From the NCBI RefSeq assembly GCF_026627925.1, contig NZ_JAPNLE010000009.1, positions 4,216,001 to 4,280,000 on the forward strand: a stretch of DNA of 64,000 nt. The letters are read 5' to 3'. Below, one piece after another: positions 1 to 8,077 of the stretch; within the stretch, counting starts at the first letter, position 1; every line of letters begins with the position of its first letter. Both the position numbers and the translations under genes were made by a program. This DNA is from Cupriavidus sp. D39. Its GTDB lineage: Bacteria; Pseudomonadota; Gammaproteobacteria; Burkholderiales; Burkholderiaceae. Under the pieces are notes generated by a model. That model worked only from the letters and a program-made list of their open reading frames with translations, made no database searches and was not told the origin of the DNA.

Positions 1-12
1 CCCACCGGTAGC

Positions 13-328
13 CACCACCACGAAGTTCAAGCCGTCTGTCGCTCGCGGCGCGGGCGGCCACGAAGTTGCAAGCGTCCCGTTTTCGTCGTGGGCGCGGTGG
101 CACCGCCGGAATAGTTTTGAGGGATTCGCCACCGCGCCCACCCCACCACGAAACCATCACGGCGTGATATATCGTGATGCTCCGATCCGGTACCGGCAGA
201 TGGGCGAATGGGCAGGGATGCGGCTACCGGGGGCCTCACCACGAAACCAGCGTCATTAACAGGATCGTGGCCATTCAAACCGGTAACGGCACGAGTGAAT
301 TAAAACCCGGGGCCTGACGACGAAACCA
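13..328. repeat. degenerate REP-like intergenic repeats (CCACGAA motif)
   Basis: No gene is evident in positions 1-550. The motif CCACGAAGTT or CCACGAAACC recurs at 18, 58, 146 and 239, with a variant GACGAAACCA at 319, so spacings are about 40 to 93 bp. A 13-bp perfect inverted repeat, GTGGGCGCGGTGG at 88-100 and CCACCGCGCCCAC at 129-141, is flanked outward by TTTCGTC and CCACGAAA, giving a REP-pair or BIME-like hairpin. The 15-mer TTTCGTCGTGGGCGC at 81-95 occurs again at 13461-13475. I infer a dispersed repeat family; its name and function are unknown to me. Confidence 0.5.
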
Positions 329-380
329 TTGGGCTACGCAACCCCGACAAGCCAGCCTCCTGCAAGGATCGCTTTCTTTG

Positions 381-412
381 GTTACTTTTCTTTACGAGTA
401 AAGAAAAGTGAC
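381..412. repeat. T-rich/A-rich hairpin, relative of the larger intergenic elements
   Basis: GTTACTTTTCTTTA (381-394) pairs with TAAAGAAAAGTGAC (399-412) across the loop CGAG, with one T.G wobble. The layout resembles the CCTACTTTTTTG hairpin in the four large elements elsewhere in the window. It lies 3' of the Lrp-type gene (minus strand) and could also act in transcription termination. Positions 413-550 hold nothing I recognise. Confidence 0.4.
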
Positions 413-550
413 ATCTCACACGTTCTAAAACGGCCAACCCCGTACAGCCGCGACAGCAGCTAGAAGCATGAAAACCCCACCCAGCAAGCGCCAAAACCCG
501 CGTCAGCGGGGCCAGAAGCGCCAAATCCGAATCCCCACCCATTCCCCACC

Positions 551-1009
551 CTACACATAATCCAACGGCAACGCCGTAGTGTACTTAATCTGTTCCATAG
601 CAAAACTAGAACTCACATCCGCCAGCTCCGCCCCCTGTATCAGCTTCTTGTAAACGCGATCATAAGCAGCAATATCCGGCACCACCACGCGCAGCAGGTA
701 ATCGGTATCCCCGGCCATGCGGTAGAACTCGGTGACTTCGGGAATGGAGGCGACAAGATCATGAAAAGTCTTGAGCCACTTGACGCTATGCTGGCTGGTA
801 CGAACCGATACGAATACCGTCACGCCCACATTCAGCAGCGCGGGATCCAGCAGCGCCACGCGCTTGCGGATCACGCCGCTTTCCTCCAGCTTCTGCACGC
901 GCCGCCAGCACGGCGTGGAGGTGAGGCCTACCCGCTCCCCAAGCTCCGCCACAGGCACGGTGGCGTCCTCCTGAAGGGCGGCGAGTATCTGGCGGTCGTA
1001 ACGGTCCAT
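551..1009 (-). CDS. Lrp/AsnC family transcriptional regulator
   Basis: A 152-residue DNA-binding regulator of the feast/famine (Lrp/AsnC) family, whose members bind DNA as oligomers and often respond to amino acids. The N-terminus (about residues 1-50) is the typical winged helix-turn-helix, with the recognition stretch STPCWRRVQKLE. The C-terminal half carries the RAM effector-binding domain with the family signature GDTDYLLRV. I chose the ATG at 1009 because it gives the canonical MDRYDRQIL start; an upstream in-frame ATG at 1066 would add an atypical leader. It lies 60 bp downstream of the cysteine-dioxygenase-like gene on the same strand, so the two are probably cotranscribed. The ligand is unknown, but a sulfur amino acid is a reasonable guess from context. 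Confidence 0.9.
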   Translation of the reverse strand: MDRYDRQILAALQEDATVPVAELGERVGLTSTPCWRRVQKLEESGVIRKRVALLDPALLNVGVTVFVSVRTSQHSVKWLKTFHDLVASIPEVTEFYRMAGDTDYLLRVVVPDIAAYDRVYKKLIQGAELADVSSSFAMEQIKYTTALPLDYV

Positions 1010-1069
1010 GGCAAATCCTGTTGGCGCGCAGCGTTTCCCTGGTGCCTGGCCGCACGCCGGCCGCAAGAC

Positions 1070-1666
1070 TCAGGCCGCGTCCACCAGCAGGTTCACACCG
1101 CTGCAGATGTGTTCCTGGTCCACCCCATAGATATGCAGCGACACGGCCACCGCGTCGCTGTCGTTGCCGAGCGCATGGATATGGCGCAGCCCGGCCGGCA
1201 CGCTGAAGGTGTCGCCCGCCGTGCGCGTGATCTCGCCGCACGGATGTGCCTGGCGCTCTTGCGCGTCCCAGCGGTAGTGGCGCTCATGCAGCGTGCCGCG
1301 CAGCACCCGGTAGGCGCACCAGGTCTGGTGCCCGTGCACCGGGCTGTGCTGCCCCGGCCGCCAGACGATCAGCATGGCGGAGAAGCGCGCCAGCGGATCG
1401 GCGTGCACCAGGTGGCGCACATAGCCCTGGGCCGAGCCCTCGCGCAGCGATTCCGGCAACAGTGCCAGCAGCGTCGCGGCATCCGGCAGGCTGGCTTCGA
1501 TGCCTTGCGCCACCATGCGCGCGCTGGCGGCAAAGGCGGACGACATGCCGTCGGATAGCGGGGCAAAGAGATCCGGCTGGCCGCCGACCGCGTCAAGGGT
1601 GCCAAGGACACCGGCGCTACGTGCGTGGCTGGCAATATCGGTAACGGCGGCTTGCTGGGTGGCCAT
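1070..1666 (-). CDS. cysteine dioxygenase family protein (thiol dioxygenase)
   Basis: A 198-residue cupin of the cysteine dioxygenase type I family, non-heme iron enzymes that oxidise cysteine or 3-mercaptopropionate to the sulfinic acid. Predicted iron ligands are H111 and H113 (PVHGHQTW) and H162 (RHIH); H178 and Y180 in SLHIY match the conserved His/Tyr pair near the C-terminus. R84 in YVRHLV falls where cysteine-specific enzymes have the carboxylate-binding Arg rather than the Gln of mercaptopropionate dioxygenases. That favours cysteine as substrate, as an inference from a by-eye alignment. The Cys of the Cys-Tyr crosslink is not clearly aligned. The gene is divergent from a LysR regulator and leads an apparent operon with the Lrp-type gene. 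Confidence 0.85.
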   Translation of the reverse strand: MATQQAAVTDIASHARSAGVLGTLDAVGGQPDLFAPLSDGMSSAFAASARMVAQGIEASLPDAATLLALLPESLREGSAQGYVRHLVHADPLARFSAMLIVWRPGQHSPVHGHQTWCAYRVLRGTLHERHYRWDAQERQAHPCGEITRTAGDTFSVPAGLRHIHALGNDSDAVAVSLHIYGVDQEHICSGVNLLVDAA

Positions 1667-1840
1667 GAAGGGCTCCTTGTTGGTTTGCGACCATCATAGC
1701 GTCCAGCCCGTAGCAAGCACGTGCGTCCTGTCGTGCAAATCTGGCTGTAAGTGTAATCTAATTCTAATAAAAATCAATAAAGTAGAATATTGTTCCTGGC
1801 GGTGGCGAAACCGCAAGCAGCCGGTGGATAATGCCGCCTC
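1667..1840. promoter_or_regulatory. divergent promoter region, dioxygenase / LysR gene
   Basis: A 174-bp spacer between divergently read genes. Its central part (about 1745-1800) is strongly AT-rich compared with its surroundings, with several TAAT/TATT stretches suitable for -10 elements, for example TAGAATATTG near 1783-1792. I could not assign single promoters or an operator with confidence. Confidence 0.4.
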
Positions 1841-2812
1841 ATGGAAATCAAGTGGCTTGAAGACTTCGTCAGCCTGGCCGAGACGCACAGCTTCTCGCGC
1901 TCGGCCGAGCAGCGTCATGTGACGCAGCCCGCGTTCTCGCGCCGGATCCAGTCGCTGGAGTCCTGGGTGGGCACGGAGCTGATCGATCGCTCCAGCTATC
2001 CCACCAGCCTCACGCCGGCGGGCAAGGTGTTCTACGAGCAGGCCCTGGCCATGCTGGCGCAAGTCAGCGAGACCCGGGCGCTGATGCGGGGGCAGCGTTC
2101 GGCCAATGCCCAGGTGCTGGAATTCGCGGTGCCGCACACGCTGTCGCTGACGTTCTTCCCCGAATGGCTCAAGGCGGTGGAACGCGAGATCGGCACGCTG
2201 CCGTGCCGGCTGCGCGCGCTCAACGTGCACGACGCCGTGCTGGCGCTGGTCGATGGCGGCTGCGACCTGGTGATGGTCTACCACCATGCGCGCCAGGCCA
2301 TCCAGCTCGATCCCGCGCACTACGACATGATGGTGCTGGGCACCGAGCGGCTGTCGCCATACAGCGTGCCGGACGCCGCCGGCAAGCCCCTGTACCGGCT
2401 GCCGGGCACGGACAAGAAGCCGGTGCCCTTCCTCAGCTATACGCCCAATGCCTTCCTCGGCCGCATGGTCGACATGCTGCTGTCAGAAACCACCGACGCG
2501 CTCAAGCTCGACAAATGCTACGAGACCGATATGGCCGAGGCGCTCAAGGTGATGGCGCTGTCCGGGCATGGCATGGCCTTCCTGCCGGAGAGCGCGGTGC
2601 GGGAGGAACTGGCCCAGCACCGGCTGGTGCGTGCCGAGGCCGCGCGCGGCGTGCCGCTGTCGATCGACATGGAAATCCGGCTTTACCGGGAGAAGCCGGG
2701 CGAACACGTCAGCGAGCGGCGCAGCGCACAGGTTCGCAACAAGCGCCAGCTGGTGGACCGCGTCTGGTCTTCGCTGGCAGCGCAGACCTTGCCCGCACTG
2801 CCGAAATCCTGA
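1841..2812 (+). CDS. LysR family transcriptional regulator, HypT/YjiE-like
   Basis: A 323-residue LysR-type regulator. Residues about 3-62 form the winged helix-turn-helix (EIKWLEDFVSLAETHSFSRS, then VTQPAFSRRIQSLE); the rest is the periplasmic-binding-fold effector domain. The protein runs parallel to E. coli HypT (YjiE), the hypochlorite-responsive regulator: TKWLYDFLTL, SQPAFSRRI, AHSLSLGLLP and GIAWLPEY all have counterparts here. By eye, M231 aligns with HypT M230, one of three methionines whose oxidation activates HypT, whereas M123 and M206 are not conserved. It is divergent from the cysteine-dioxygenase-like gene, the likeliest target. A role in oxidant or thiol stress is an inference; general amino-acid control is possible. 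Confidence 0.85.
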   Translation: MEIKWLEDFVSLAETHSFSRSAEQRHVTQPAFSRRIQSLESWVGTELIDRSSYPTSLTPAGKVFYEQALAMLAQVSETRALMRGQRSANAQVLEFAVPHTLSLTFFPEWLKAVEREIGTLPCRLRALNVHDAVLALVDGGCDLVMVYHHARQAIQLDPAHYDMMVLGTERLSPYSVPDAAGKPLYRLPGTDKKPVPFLSYTPNAFLGRMVDMLLSETTDALKLDKCYETDMAEALKVMALSGHGMAFLPESAVREELAQHRLVRAEAARGVPLSIDMEIRLYREKPGEHVSERRSAQVRNKRQLVDRVWSSLAAQTLPALPKS

Positions 2813-2882
2813 AGGCGCGCGGCTGGTGCGCCGGGCGCACCGCCAAGTAGCCGGGAGGGGCGGCACAGGGCGCTCGTCAAAG

Positions 2883-2903
2883 GTTATGCTAACCATGCAT
2901 AAC
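2883..2903. promoter_or_regulatory. 7-bp inverted repeat upstream of gdhA
   Basis: GTTATGC (2883-2889) and GCATAAC (2897-2903) form a perfect inverted repeat with a 7-nt spacer, about 77 bp before the gdhA start. Position and symmetry suit an operator or a LysR-type binding site. No regulator can be named from sequence alone. Confidence 0.35.
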
Positions 2904-2979
2904 AGGATAATCAAACGGCATTGGCTTCTGCAGGGCTGCCTCCCCTAAGCTGGCGGCACCTTCACACCGGAACCAAACG

Positions 2980-4287
2980 ATGTCTTCCGCAGCGCCGTCC
3001 AATCCTGCCGTCAAGAACCATTCCCTGCCTTCCTACCTGAACGCCGATGCGCTCGGGCCCTGGGGCATCTACCTGCAGCAGGTCGATCGTGTCACGCCGT
3101 ACCTGGGCTCGCTGGCCCGCTGGGTCGAGACCCTCAAGCGCCCCAAGCGCGCGCTGGTGGTCGATGTGCCGATCGAGATGGACAACGGGACCATTGCCCA
3201 CTTCGAAGGCTATCGCGTGCAGCACAACATGTCGCGCGGCCCGGGCAAGGGCGGCGTGCGCTTCCACCAGGACGTGACCTTGTCGGAAGTCATGGCCCTG
3301 TCGGCCTGGATGTCGGTCAAGAACGCCGCGGTCAACGTGCCTTACGGCGGCGCCAAGGGCGGCATCCGCGTCGATCCGCGCACGCTCTCGCGCTCGGAGC
3401 TGGAGCGCGTGACGCGCCGCTACACCAGCGAAATCAATTTCATCATCGGACCCAACAAGGACATCCCGGCGCCCGACGTCAACACCAACGAGCAGGTGAT
3501 GGCATGGATGATGGACACCTACTCGATGAATTCCGGCAGCACGTCCACCGGCGTGGTCACGGGCAAGCCGATCTCGCTGGGCGGCTCGCTGGGACGGCGC
3601 GAGGCAACCGGCCGCGGCGTGTTCGTGGTGGGTTCCGAAGCGGCGCGCAACCTCGGCCTTGAGATCAAGGGCGCACGGGTGGCCGTGCAGGGCTTCGGCA
3701 ACGTCGGCGCCGTGGCCGCCAAGCTGTTCCATGAGGCTGGCGCCAAGGTGGTGGCGGTGCAGGACCACCGCACCGCGCTGTACAACCCGGCCGGCCTGGA
3801 TGTGCCCGCCATGATGGAATATGCTTCGCACAGCGGCACAATCGAAGGCTTCCAGGGCGAGACCATTTCCGGCGAGCAATTCTGGCAGGTGGATTGCGAA
3901 TTCCTGATCCCGGCCGCGCTGGAAGGCCAGATCACCGCCCAGAATGCGCCCCACATCAAGGCACGCATGGTCATCGAAGGTGCGAACGGCCCGACCACGC
4001 CCGAGGCCGACGACATCCTGCGCGAGCGCAATATCCTGGTGGCGCCCGACGTTATCGCCAATGCTGGCGGCGTTACGGTTTCCTATTTCGAGTGGGTACA
4101 GGACTTTTCCAGCTTCTTCTGGACCGAAGAGGAAATCAACCAGCGCCTGGTACGAATCATGCAAGAGGCTTTCCGGGCGATCTGGCAGGTTGCTCAGGAC
4201 AATAAGGTTACCTTGCGCACGGCCGCCTTCATCGTGGCGTGCACGCGGATTCTGCAGGCGCGCGAAATGCGCGGTCTCTATCCCTGA
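2980..4287 (+). CDS. gdhA: glutamate dehydrogenase (Glu/Leu/Phe/Val dehydrogenase family)
   Basis: A 435-residue cytoplasmic dehydrogenase interconverting glutamate and 2-oxoglutarate plus ammonium. The N-terminal substrate domain has [10 protein letters not shown] (K90) and the catalytic motif [10 protein letters not shown] (K126). The C-terminal Rossmann domain has [14 protein letters not shown] for the dinucleotide. The length and the GGxRxD continuation fit the hexameric small-subunit class, often NAD-linked in this lineage; coenzyme choice is inferred. The downstream glutamate/aspartate ABC transporter suggests joint use of external glutamate as carbon and nitrogen source. The intergenic hairpins after the stop argue for separate transcription units. 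Confidence 0.95.
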   Translation: MSSAAPSNPAVKNHSLPSYLNADALGPWGIYLQQVDRVTPYLGSLARWVETLKRPKRALVVDVPIEMDNGTIAHFEGYRVQHNMSRGPGKGGVRFHQDVTLSEVMALSAWMSVKNAAVNVPYGGAKGGIRVDPRTLSRSELERVTRRYTSEINFIIGPNKDIPAPDVNTNEQVMAWMMDTYSMNSGSTSTGVVTGKPISLGGSLGRREATGRGVFVVGSEAARNLGLEIKGARVAVQGFGNVGAVAAKLFHEAGAKVVAVQDHRTALYNPAGLDVPAMMEYASHSGTIEGFQGETISGEQFWQVDCEFLIPAALEGQITAQNAPHIKARMVIEGANGPTTPEADDILRERNILVAPDVIANAGGVTVSYFEWVQDFSSFFWTEEEINQRLVRIMQEAFRAIWQVAQDNKVTLRTAAFIVACTRILQAREMRGLYP

Positions 4288-4303
4288 TGCTTGACGCGGC
4301 TTG

Positions 4304-4394
4304 GCGCCGCAGCGTCGCTCCCTGGCGATGCTGCGGCGCAGCAGGCCCATCCAGGATTGGTAACGCGGCTGCCGGGCTTCCCGGCAGCCGCGTT
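4304..4394 (+). terminator. tandem strong hairpins after gdhA
   Basis: Two stem-loops follow the gdhA stop. The first pairs GCGCCGCAGC (4304-4313) with GCTGCGGCGC (4330-4339), with further internal pairing. The second is a 14-bp perfect stem, AACGCGGCTGCCGG (4362-4375) with CCGGCAGCCGCGTT (4381-4394). Neither has a clear T-tract, so they may block RNA decay or help termination rather than be classical intrinsic terminators. Confidence 0.5.
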
Positions 4395-4573
4395 GTCGTA
4401 TGCGCTCGCTGTCCCCCCACGCACGAGGGGGAGCCCGTGCTGACAAGGCATTGCCGCAAGGCCGGCCCGGCGCGTTGGCGCAGGGGCTTTACAGGATTGA
4501 GTCAGACCTCGGTTTGCCCCGCAAACCATGCCTGAAATGACGCTGTTAGGGGAAAAACCCGTTGTCTTGAGTG

Positions 4574-4614
4574 CCTGCCTGCGCAATACTATTTCGTCGG
4601 CGGGTGGTTTTTTT
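4574..4614 (+). promoter_or_regulatory. possible terminator-like leader hairpin before gltI
   Basis: CCTGCC (4574-4579) can pair with GGCGGG (4599-4604), followed three bases later by seven T residues (4608-4614), about 30 nt before the gltI ribosome-binding site. It could be an attenuator in the gltI leader or the distal end of gdhA transcription. The stem is short with a long loop, so this is weak evidence. Confidence 0.25.
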
Positions 4615-4654
4615 GTTAGAGTCCCGCCTTTCTCTTCATGGTCAAGGAGATTTT

Positions 4655-5554
4655 ATGAATGTTGCCAAGTTGGCTTCCCTGATGATTGCTGCTGGCGTGC
4701 TGTGCGGTACCGCGCAAGCTGCCGAGCAACTGACGGGCACGCTGCAGAAGATCAAAGACACCGGTGTGATTACGCTTGGCGTGCGCGAGTCGTCGATTCC
4801 GTTCAATTACAACCTCGGCGGTGTGCGCCAGGTCGGCTATTCCTACGATATCAACGTCAAGATCGTGGAAGCCATCAAGGATCAGCTGAAGCTGCCGAAC
4901 CTGCAGGTCAAGGAAATCCCGATTACCTCGCAGAACCGCATCACCCTGCTGCAGAACGGCACCATCGACATCGAGTGCGGCTCGACCACCAACAACCTCG
5001 AGCGCCAGAAGCAAGCATCGTTTACCAACAGCATCTTCATCATCGGCACCCGCATCATGGTGAAGAAGGATGGCGGCATCAAGGACTGGGCCGACCTCAA
5101 GGGCAAGAACGTGGTGACCACTGCCGGCACCACCTCGGAACGCCTGCTGCGCAAGATGAACGATGACCAGAAGCTGGGCATGAACATCATCAGCACCAAG
5201 GACCATGGCCAGTCGTTCCTGACGCTGGAATCGGGCCGCGCCGTCGCCTTCATGATGGACGACGCGCTGCTGTACGGCGAGCGCGCCAAGGCCAAGAACC
5301 CGGCCGACTGGATCGTGGTTGGCAAGGCGCAATCGCGCGAGTCCTATGGCTGCATGATCCGCAAGGATGACGCACCGTTCAAGAAGCTGTCCGACCACGT
5401 CATCACCGGCATGATGAAGGATGGCTCGATCAACACGCTGTACACCAAGTGGTTCCAGCAACCGGTGCCGCCCAAGGGCCTGAACCTGGACTTCCCGCTG
5501 TCGGAAGACATGAAGGCGCTGTTCAAGACGCCGAACGACAAGGCACTTGACTGA
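4655..5554 (+). CDS. gltI: glutamate/aspartate ABC transporter, periplasmic binding protein
   Basis: A 299-residue solute-binding protein (SBP family 3) that captures acidic amino acids in the periplasm for the GltJKL membrane complex. Residues 1-22 are a Sec signal peptide ending in TAQA. The mature part has the family pattern (GTLQKIKDTGVITLGVRESS, then SYDINVKIVEAI and DIECGSTTNN). The ATG at 4655 is chosen over an upstream in-frame ATG at 4571 because it follows AAGGAG (4644-4649) and starts directly with the signal peptide. It is first in gltI-gltJ-gltK-gltL, 63 bp before gltJ. The substrate is assigned from resemblance to E. coli GltI and from the gdhA neighbour. Confidence 0.93.
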   Translation: MNVAKLASLMIAAGVLCGTAQAAEQLTGTLQKIKDTGVITLGVRESSIPFNYNLGGVRQVGYSYDINVKIVEAIKDQLKLPNLQVKEIPITSQNRITLLQNGTIDIECGSTTNNLERQKQASFTNSIFIIGTRIMVKKDGGIKDWADLKGKNVVTTAGTTSERLLRKMNDDQKLGMNIISTKDHGQSFLTLESGRAVAFMMDDALLYGERAKAKNPADWIVVGKAQSRESYGCMIRKDDAPFKKLSDHVITGMMKDGSINTLYTKWFQQPVPPKGLNLDFPLSEDMKALFKTPNDKALD

Positions 5555-5617
5555 TACTGGGATTCCGGTTGTGTGAAACGGAAGGCATGTCCTTCCGTTT
5601 CTTTTTGAGGACACATC

Positions 5618-6345
5618 ATGAACTACAGCTGGCATTGGGGTGTATTCCTCGAACAAGCGGCCCAGAACGAGACCTACCTGGACTGGATGATTTCCGGCCT
5701 GAAGGTCACCATTGCACTCGGGCTCTCGTCGTGGATCATCGCCCTCGTCATCGGCTCGGTACTCGGCGTACTGCGCACGGTGCCCAACAGGTGGCTGTCC
5801 GGCCTGGCCGCCACCTACGTCGAGATCTTCCGTAATATTCCGCTGCTGGTGCAGTTGTTCATCTGGTATTTTGTCATGCCCGAGCTGTTGCCCGGCGGCG
5901 AGACCATCAAGCAGATGAACCCCTTCGCCCAGCAATTCCTGGCGGCCATGTTCTGCCTGGGCACCTTTACCGCGGCCCGGGTTTGCGAGCAGGTGCGCTC
6001 GGGGATCAACTCGCTGCCCCCGGCCAGCGGAATGCAGGCCTGGCGATGGGCTTTACGCTGGCCCAGACCTACCGCCACGTGCTGCTGCCGATGGCGTTCC
6101 GCGTCATCGTTCCGCCGCTGACCTCGGAGTTCCTGAACATCTTCAAGAACTCCGCGGTGGCGTCGACCATCGGCCTGCTGGAGCTGGCCGCGCAGGGGCG
6201 CCAGCTGGTGGACTACACGGCGCGCCCGTATGAGTCCTTCATCGCGGTGACGTTGATGTACGCGCTGATCAATATCGTGGTCATGCTGCTCATGCGCTGG
6301 GTGGAAGGACGCACCCGCGTGCCCGGCTTCATCGGCAGCAAGTAA
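5618..6345 (+). CDS. gltJ: glutamate/aspartate ABC transporter permease GltJ (frameshifted as sequenced)
   Basis: An inner-membrane permease of the His/Glu/Gln family, about 242 residues if repaired. The first frame (from 5618) gives the N-terminal membrane segments and [17 protein letters not shown]. The second frame (to 6345) gives [28 protein letters not shown], which contains the EAA-loop contact with the ATPase. The switch falls at about 6018-6021, where a C-run reads as if one G or C were missing: ctg ccc ccg ggc... in place of the usual LPRGQ codons. A single added base restores 243 codons including the stop. The rest of the operon is intact, so a sequencing error is more likely than a null allele. 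Confidence 0.85.
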
Positions 6346-6356
6346 GGGGACACGTC

Positions 6357-7040
6357 ATGGCATATTCATTCGATTTCACCTCGATCAACCCCACCACGCT
6401 GGAAGTGCTGGGCGAGGGCATGCTGGTCTCGCTCAAGATCACCGTCACCGCGGTGGTGGTCGGCATCGTCTGGGGCACCATCCTGGCGATGATGCGGCTG
6501 TCTTCCGTCAAGGTGCTGAACTGGTTCGCGCAGGGCTACGTCACCATCTTCCGGTCGATCCCGCTGGTGATGGTGCTGCTATGGTTCTTCCTGATCATCC
6601 CGCAGCTCCTGCAGAAGACGTTCAACCTTTCGCAGGCATCCGACCTGCGCATGACCTCGGCGCTGATCGCCTTTGCCTTGTTCGAGGCGGCGTACTATTC
6701 CGAGATCATCCGCGCGGGTATCCAGAGCGTGTCGCGCGGCCAGATGTTTGCCGCGCAGGCCATGGGCATGACCTACGGACAGTCGATGCGGCTGGTGATC
6801 CTGCCGCAGGCCTTCCGCAACATGGTGCCGCTGCTGCTCACGCAAGGCATCATCCTGTTCCAGGATACGTCGCTGGTGTACGTGAGCGCGCTGGCGGACT
6901 TCTTTGGCCAGGCCTACGGCATCGGCGAGCGTGACGGCCGCATCGTGGAGATGCTGCTGTTCGCCGGGCTGGTGTATTTCATTATCTGTTTCTCCGCATC
7001 GCTGCTGGTCAAGCGTTACCAGAAAAAGGTGGCCGTATGA
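6357..7040 (+). CDS. gltK: glutamate/aspartate ABC transporter permease GltK
   Basis: A 227-residue inner-membrane permease, the partner of GltJ. It has about five hydrophobic segments, the N-terminal conserved block [21 protein letters not shown] and the cytoplasmic EAA-type loop around [27 protein letters not shown], which docks on GltL. It starts 11 bp after the gltJ stop, and its last four bases overlap the gltL start (ATGA), typical of translational coupling. Confidence 0.93.
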   Translation: MAYSFDFTSINPTTLEVLGEGMLVSLKITVTAVVVGIVWGTILAMMRLSSVKVLNWFAQGYVTIFRSIPLVMVLLWFFLIIPQLLQKTFNLSQASDLRMTSALIAFALFEAAYYSEIIRAGIQSVSRGQMFAAQAMGMTYGQSMRLVILPQAFRNMVPLLLTQGIILFQDTSLVYVSALADFFGQAYGIGERDGRIVEMLLFAGLVYFIICFSASLLVKRYQKKVAV

Positions 7041-7771
7041 TTGAAATCAACAACGTCTCCAAGTGGTACGGCGCCTTCCAGGTGCTGACCGATTGCACCA
7101 CCAAGGTCGCCAAGGGCGAAGTCGTGGTGGTGTGCGGCCCGTCGGGGTCGGGCAAGTCGACGCTGATCAAGACCGTCAACGCGCTGGAGCCCTTCCAGAA
7201 GGGCGACATCACGGTGGACGGCACTTCGGTGGGCTCGCCCAAGACCAACCTGCCCAAGCTGCGTTCGCGCGTGGGCATGGTGTTCCAGAACTTCGAGCTG
7301 TTCCCCCACCTGTCGATCACCGAGAACCTGACCATCGCCCAGATGAAGGTGCTCGGCCGCTCCAAGGAAGAGGCTACCGCCAAGGGCCTGAAGTACCTGG
7401 ACCGCGTGGGCCTGAAGGCGCAGGCGGCCAAGTTCCCGGGCCAGCTGTCGGGCGGCCAGCAGCAGCGCGTGGCAATTGCCCGCGCGCTGTCGATGGATCC
7501 GATCTGCATGCTGTTCGACGAGCCGACCTCCGCGCTGGACCCGGAAATGGTCAACGAAGTGCTGGACGTGATGGTGCAGCTGGCGCAGGAAGGCATGACC
7601 ATGATGTGCGTGACCCACGAAATGGGCTTCGCGCGCAAGGTGGCCAACCGCGTGATCTTCATGGACCAGGGCAAGATCGTCGAGGACTGCGCCAAGGAAG
7701 AGTTCTTCGGCAATATCGAAGCGCGCTCCGAGCGGGCCAGGCAGTTCCTGTCGAAGATCCTGCATCACTGA
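7037..7771 (+). CDS. gltL: glutamate/aspartate ABC transporter ATP-binding protein GltL
   Basis: A 244-residue ATPase that powers the GltIJK importer on the cytoplasmic face. It shows Walker A GPSGSGKS (residues 34-41), the Q-loop [13 protein letters not shown], the ABC signature LSGGQQQR, Walker B with the catalytic Glu in [13 protein letters not shown], and the switch His in CVTHEMGFA. Length and motifs match the polar-amino-acid uptake ATPases. It is last in the operon; a probable terminator follows at 8032-8055. Confidence 0.95.
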   Translation: MIEINNVSKWYGAFQVLTDCTTKVAKGEVVVVCGPSGSGKSTLIKTVNALEPFQKGDITVDGTSVGSPKTNLPKLRSRVGMVFQNFELFPHLSITENLTIAQMKVLGRSKEEATAKGLKYLDRVGLKAQAAKFPGQLSGGQQQRVAIARALSMDPICMLFDEPTSALDPEMVNEVLDVMVQLAQEGMTMMCVTHEMGFARKVANRVIFMDQGKIVEDCAKEEFFGNIEARSERARQFLSKILHH

Positions 7772-7844
7772 TGCGGGACAAATCAGGGGGCGTTGGTCGA
7801 AGTCGACAGGATGCGCCAACACCGTCTGGAATGACGACGGTTGT

Positions 7845-7995
7845 CTCTCCCTCTCCCCTCAGGGGGAGAGGGCCGGGGAGAGGGGTGGCTTTGCTAGGAG
7901 CCACTTGGAGCGAAGCCTTCGGTTTTCTCCAGCACGCAGGCGTATCGAGCGCCCGCCCTCTCCCCAGCCCCTCTCCCACAAGTGGGAGAGGGGAG
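7845..7995. repeat. inverted pair of CTCTCCC-type intergenic repeats
   Basis: Two copies of a GA/CT-rich repeat stand head to head between the convergent gltL and amidotransferase genes. Copy one (7845-7888) reads CCCTCTCCCCTC then AGGGGGAGAGGG, then GGGGAGAGGGG. Copy two (7950-7995) is its inverse, with CCCTCTCCCC, then CCCCTCTCCCAC and GTGGGAGAGGGG. Each copy is itself palindromic. A third copy lies at 31824-31870. This looks like a dispersed repeat or small BIME-like unit. Confidence 0.65.
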
Positions 7996-8031
7996 CACGA
8001 CAACCCAGCTCCGGCTTTGTCGGCAAGCTGA

Positions 8032-8055
8032 AGGGACGCTCCGGCGTCCCTTTTT
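8032..8055 (+). terminator. intrinsic terminator of the glt operon
   Basis: AGGGACGC (8032-8039), loop TCCG, GCGTCCCT (8044-8051), continuing into a T-run to 8055. It is a compact stem with a U-tract in the + direction, between gltL and the convergent amidotransferase gene. Confidence 0.7.
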
Positions 8056-8077
8056 CATGCGGCGTATTCCCGAAGCC

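Noticed and set aside
6001..6040. Programmed frameshifting in gltJ, pyrC or pdxA
   Set aside because: No slippery heptamer with a downstream structure typical of -1 or +1 recoding is present, and related genes in other bacteria are read without shifts.
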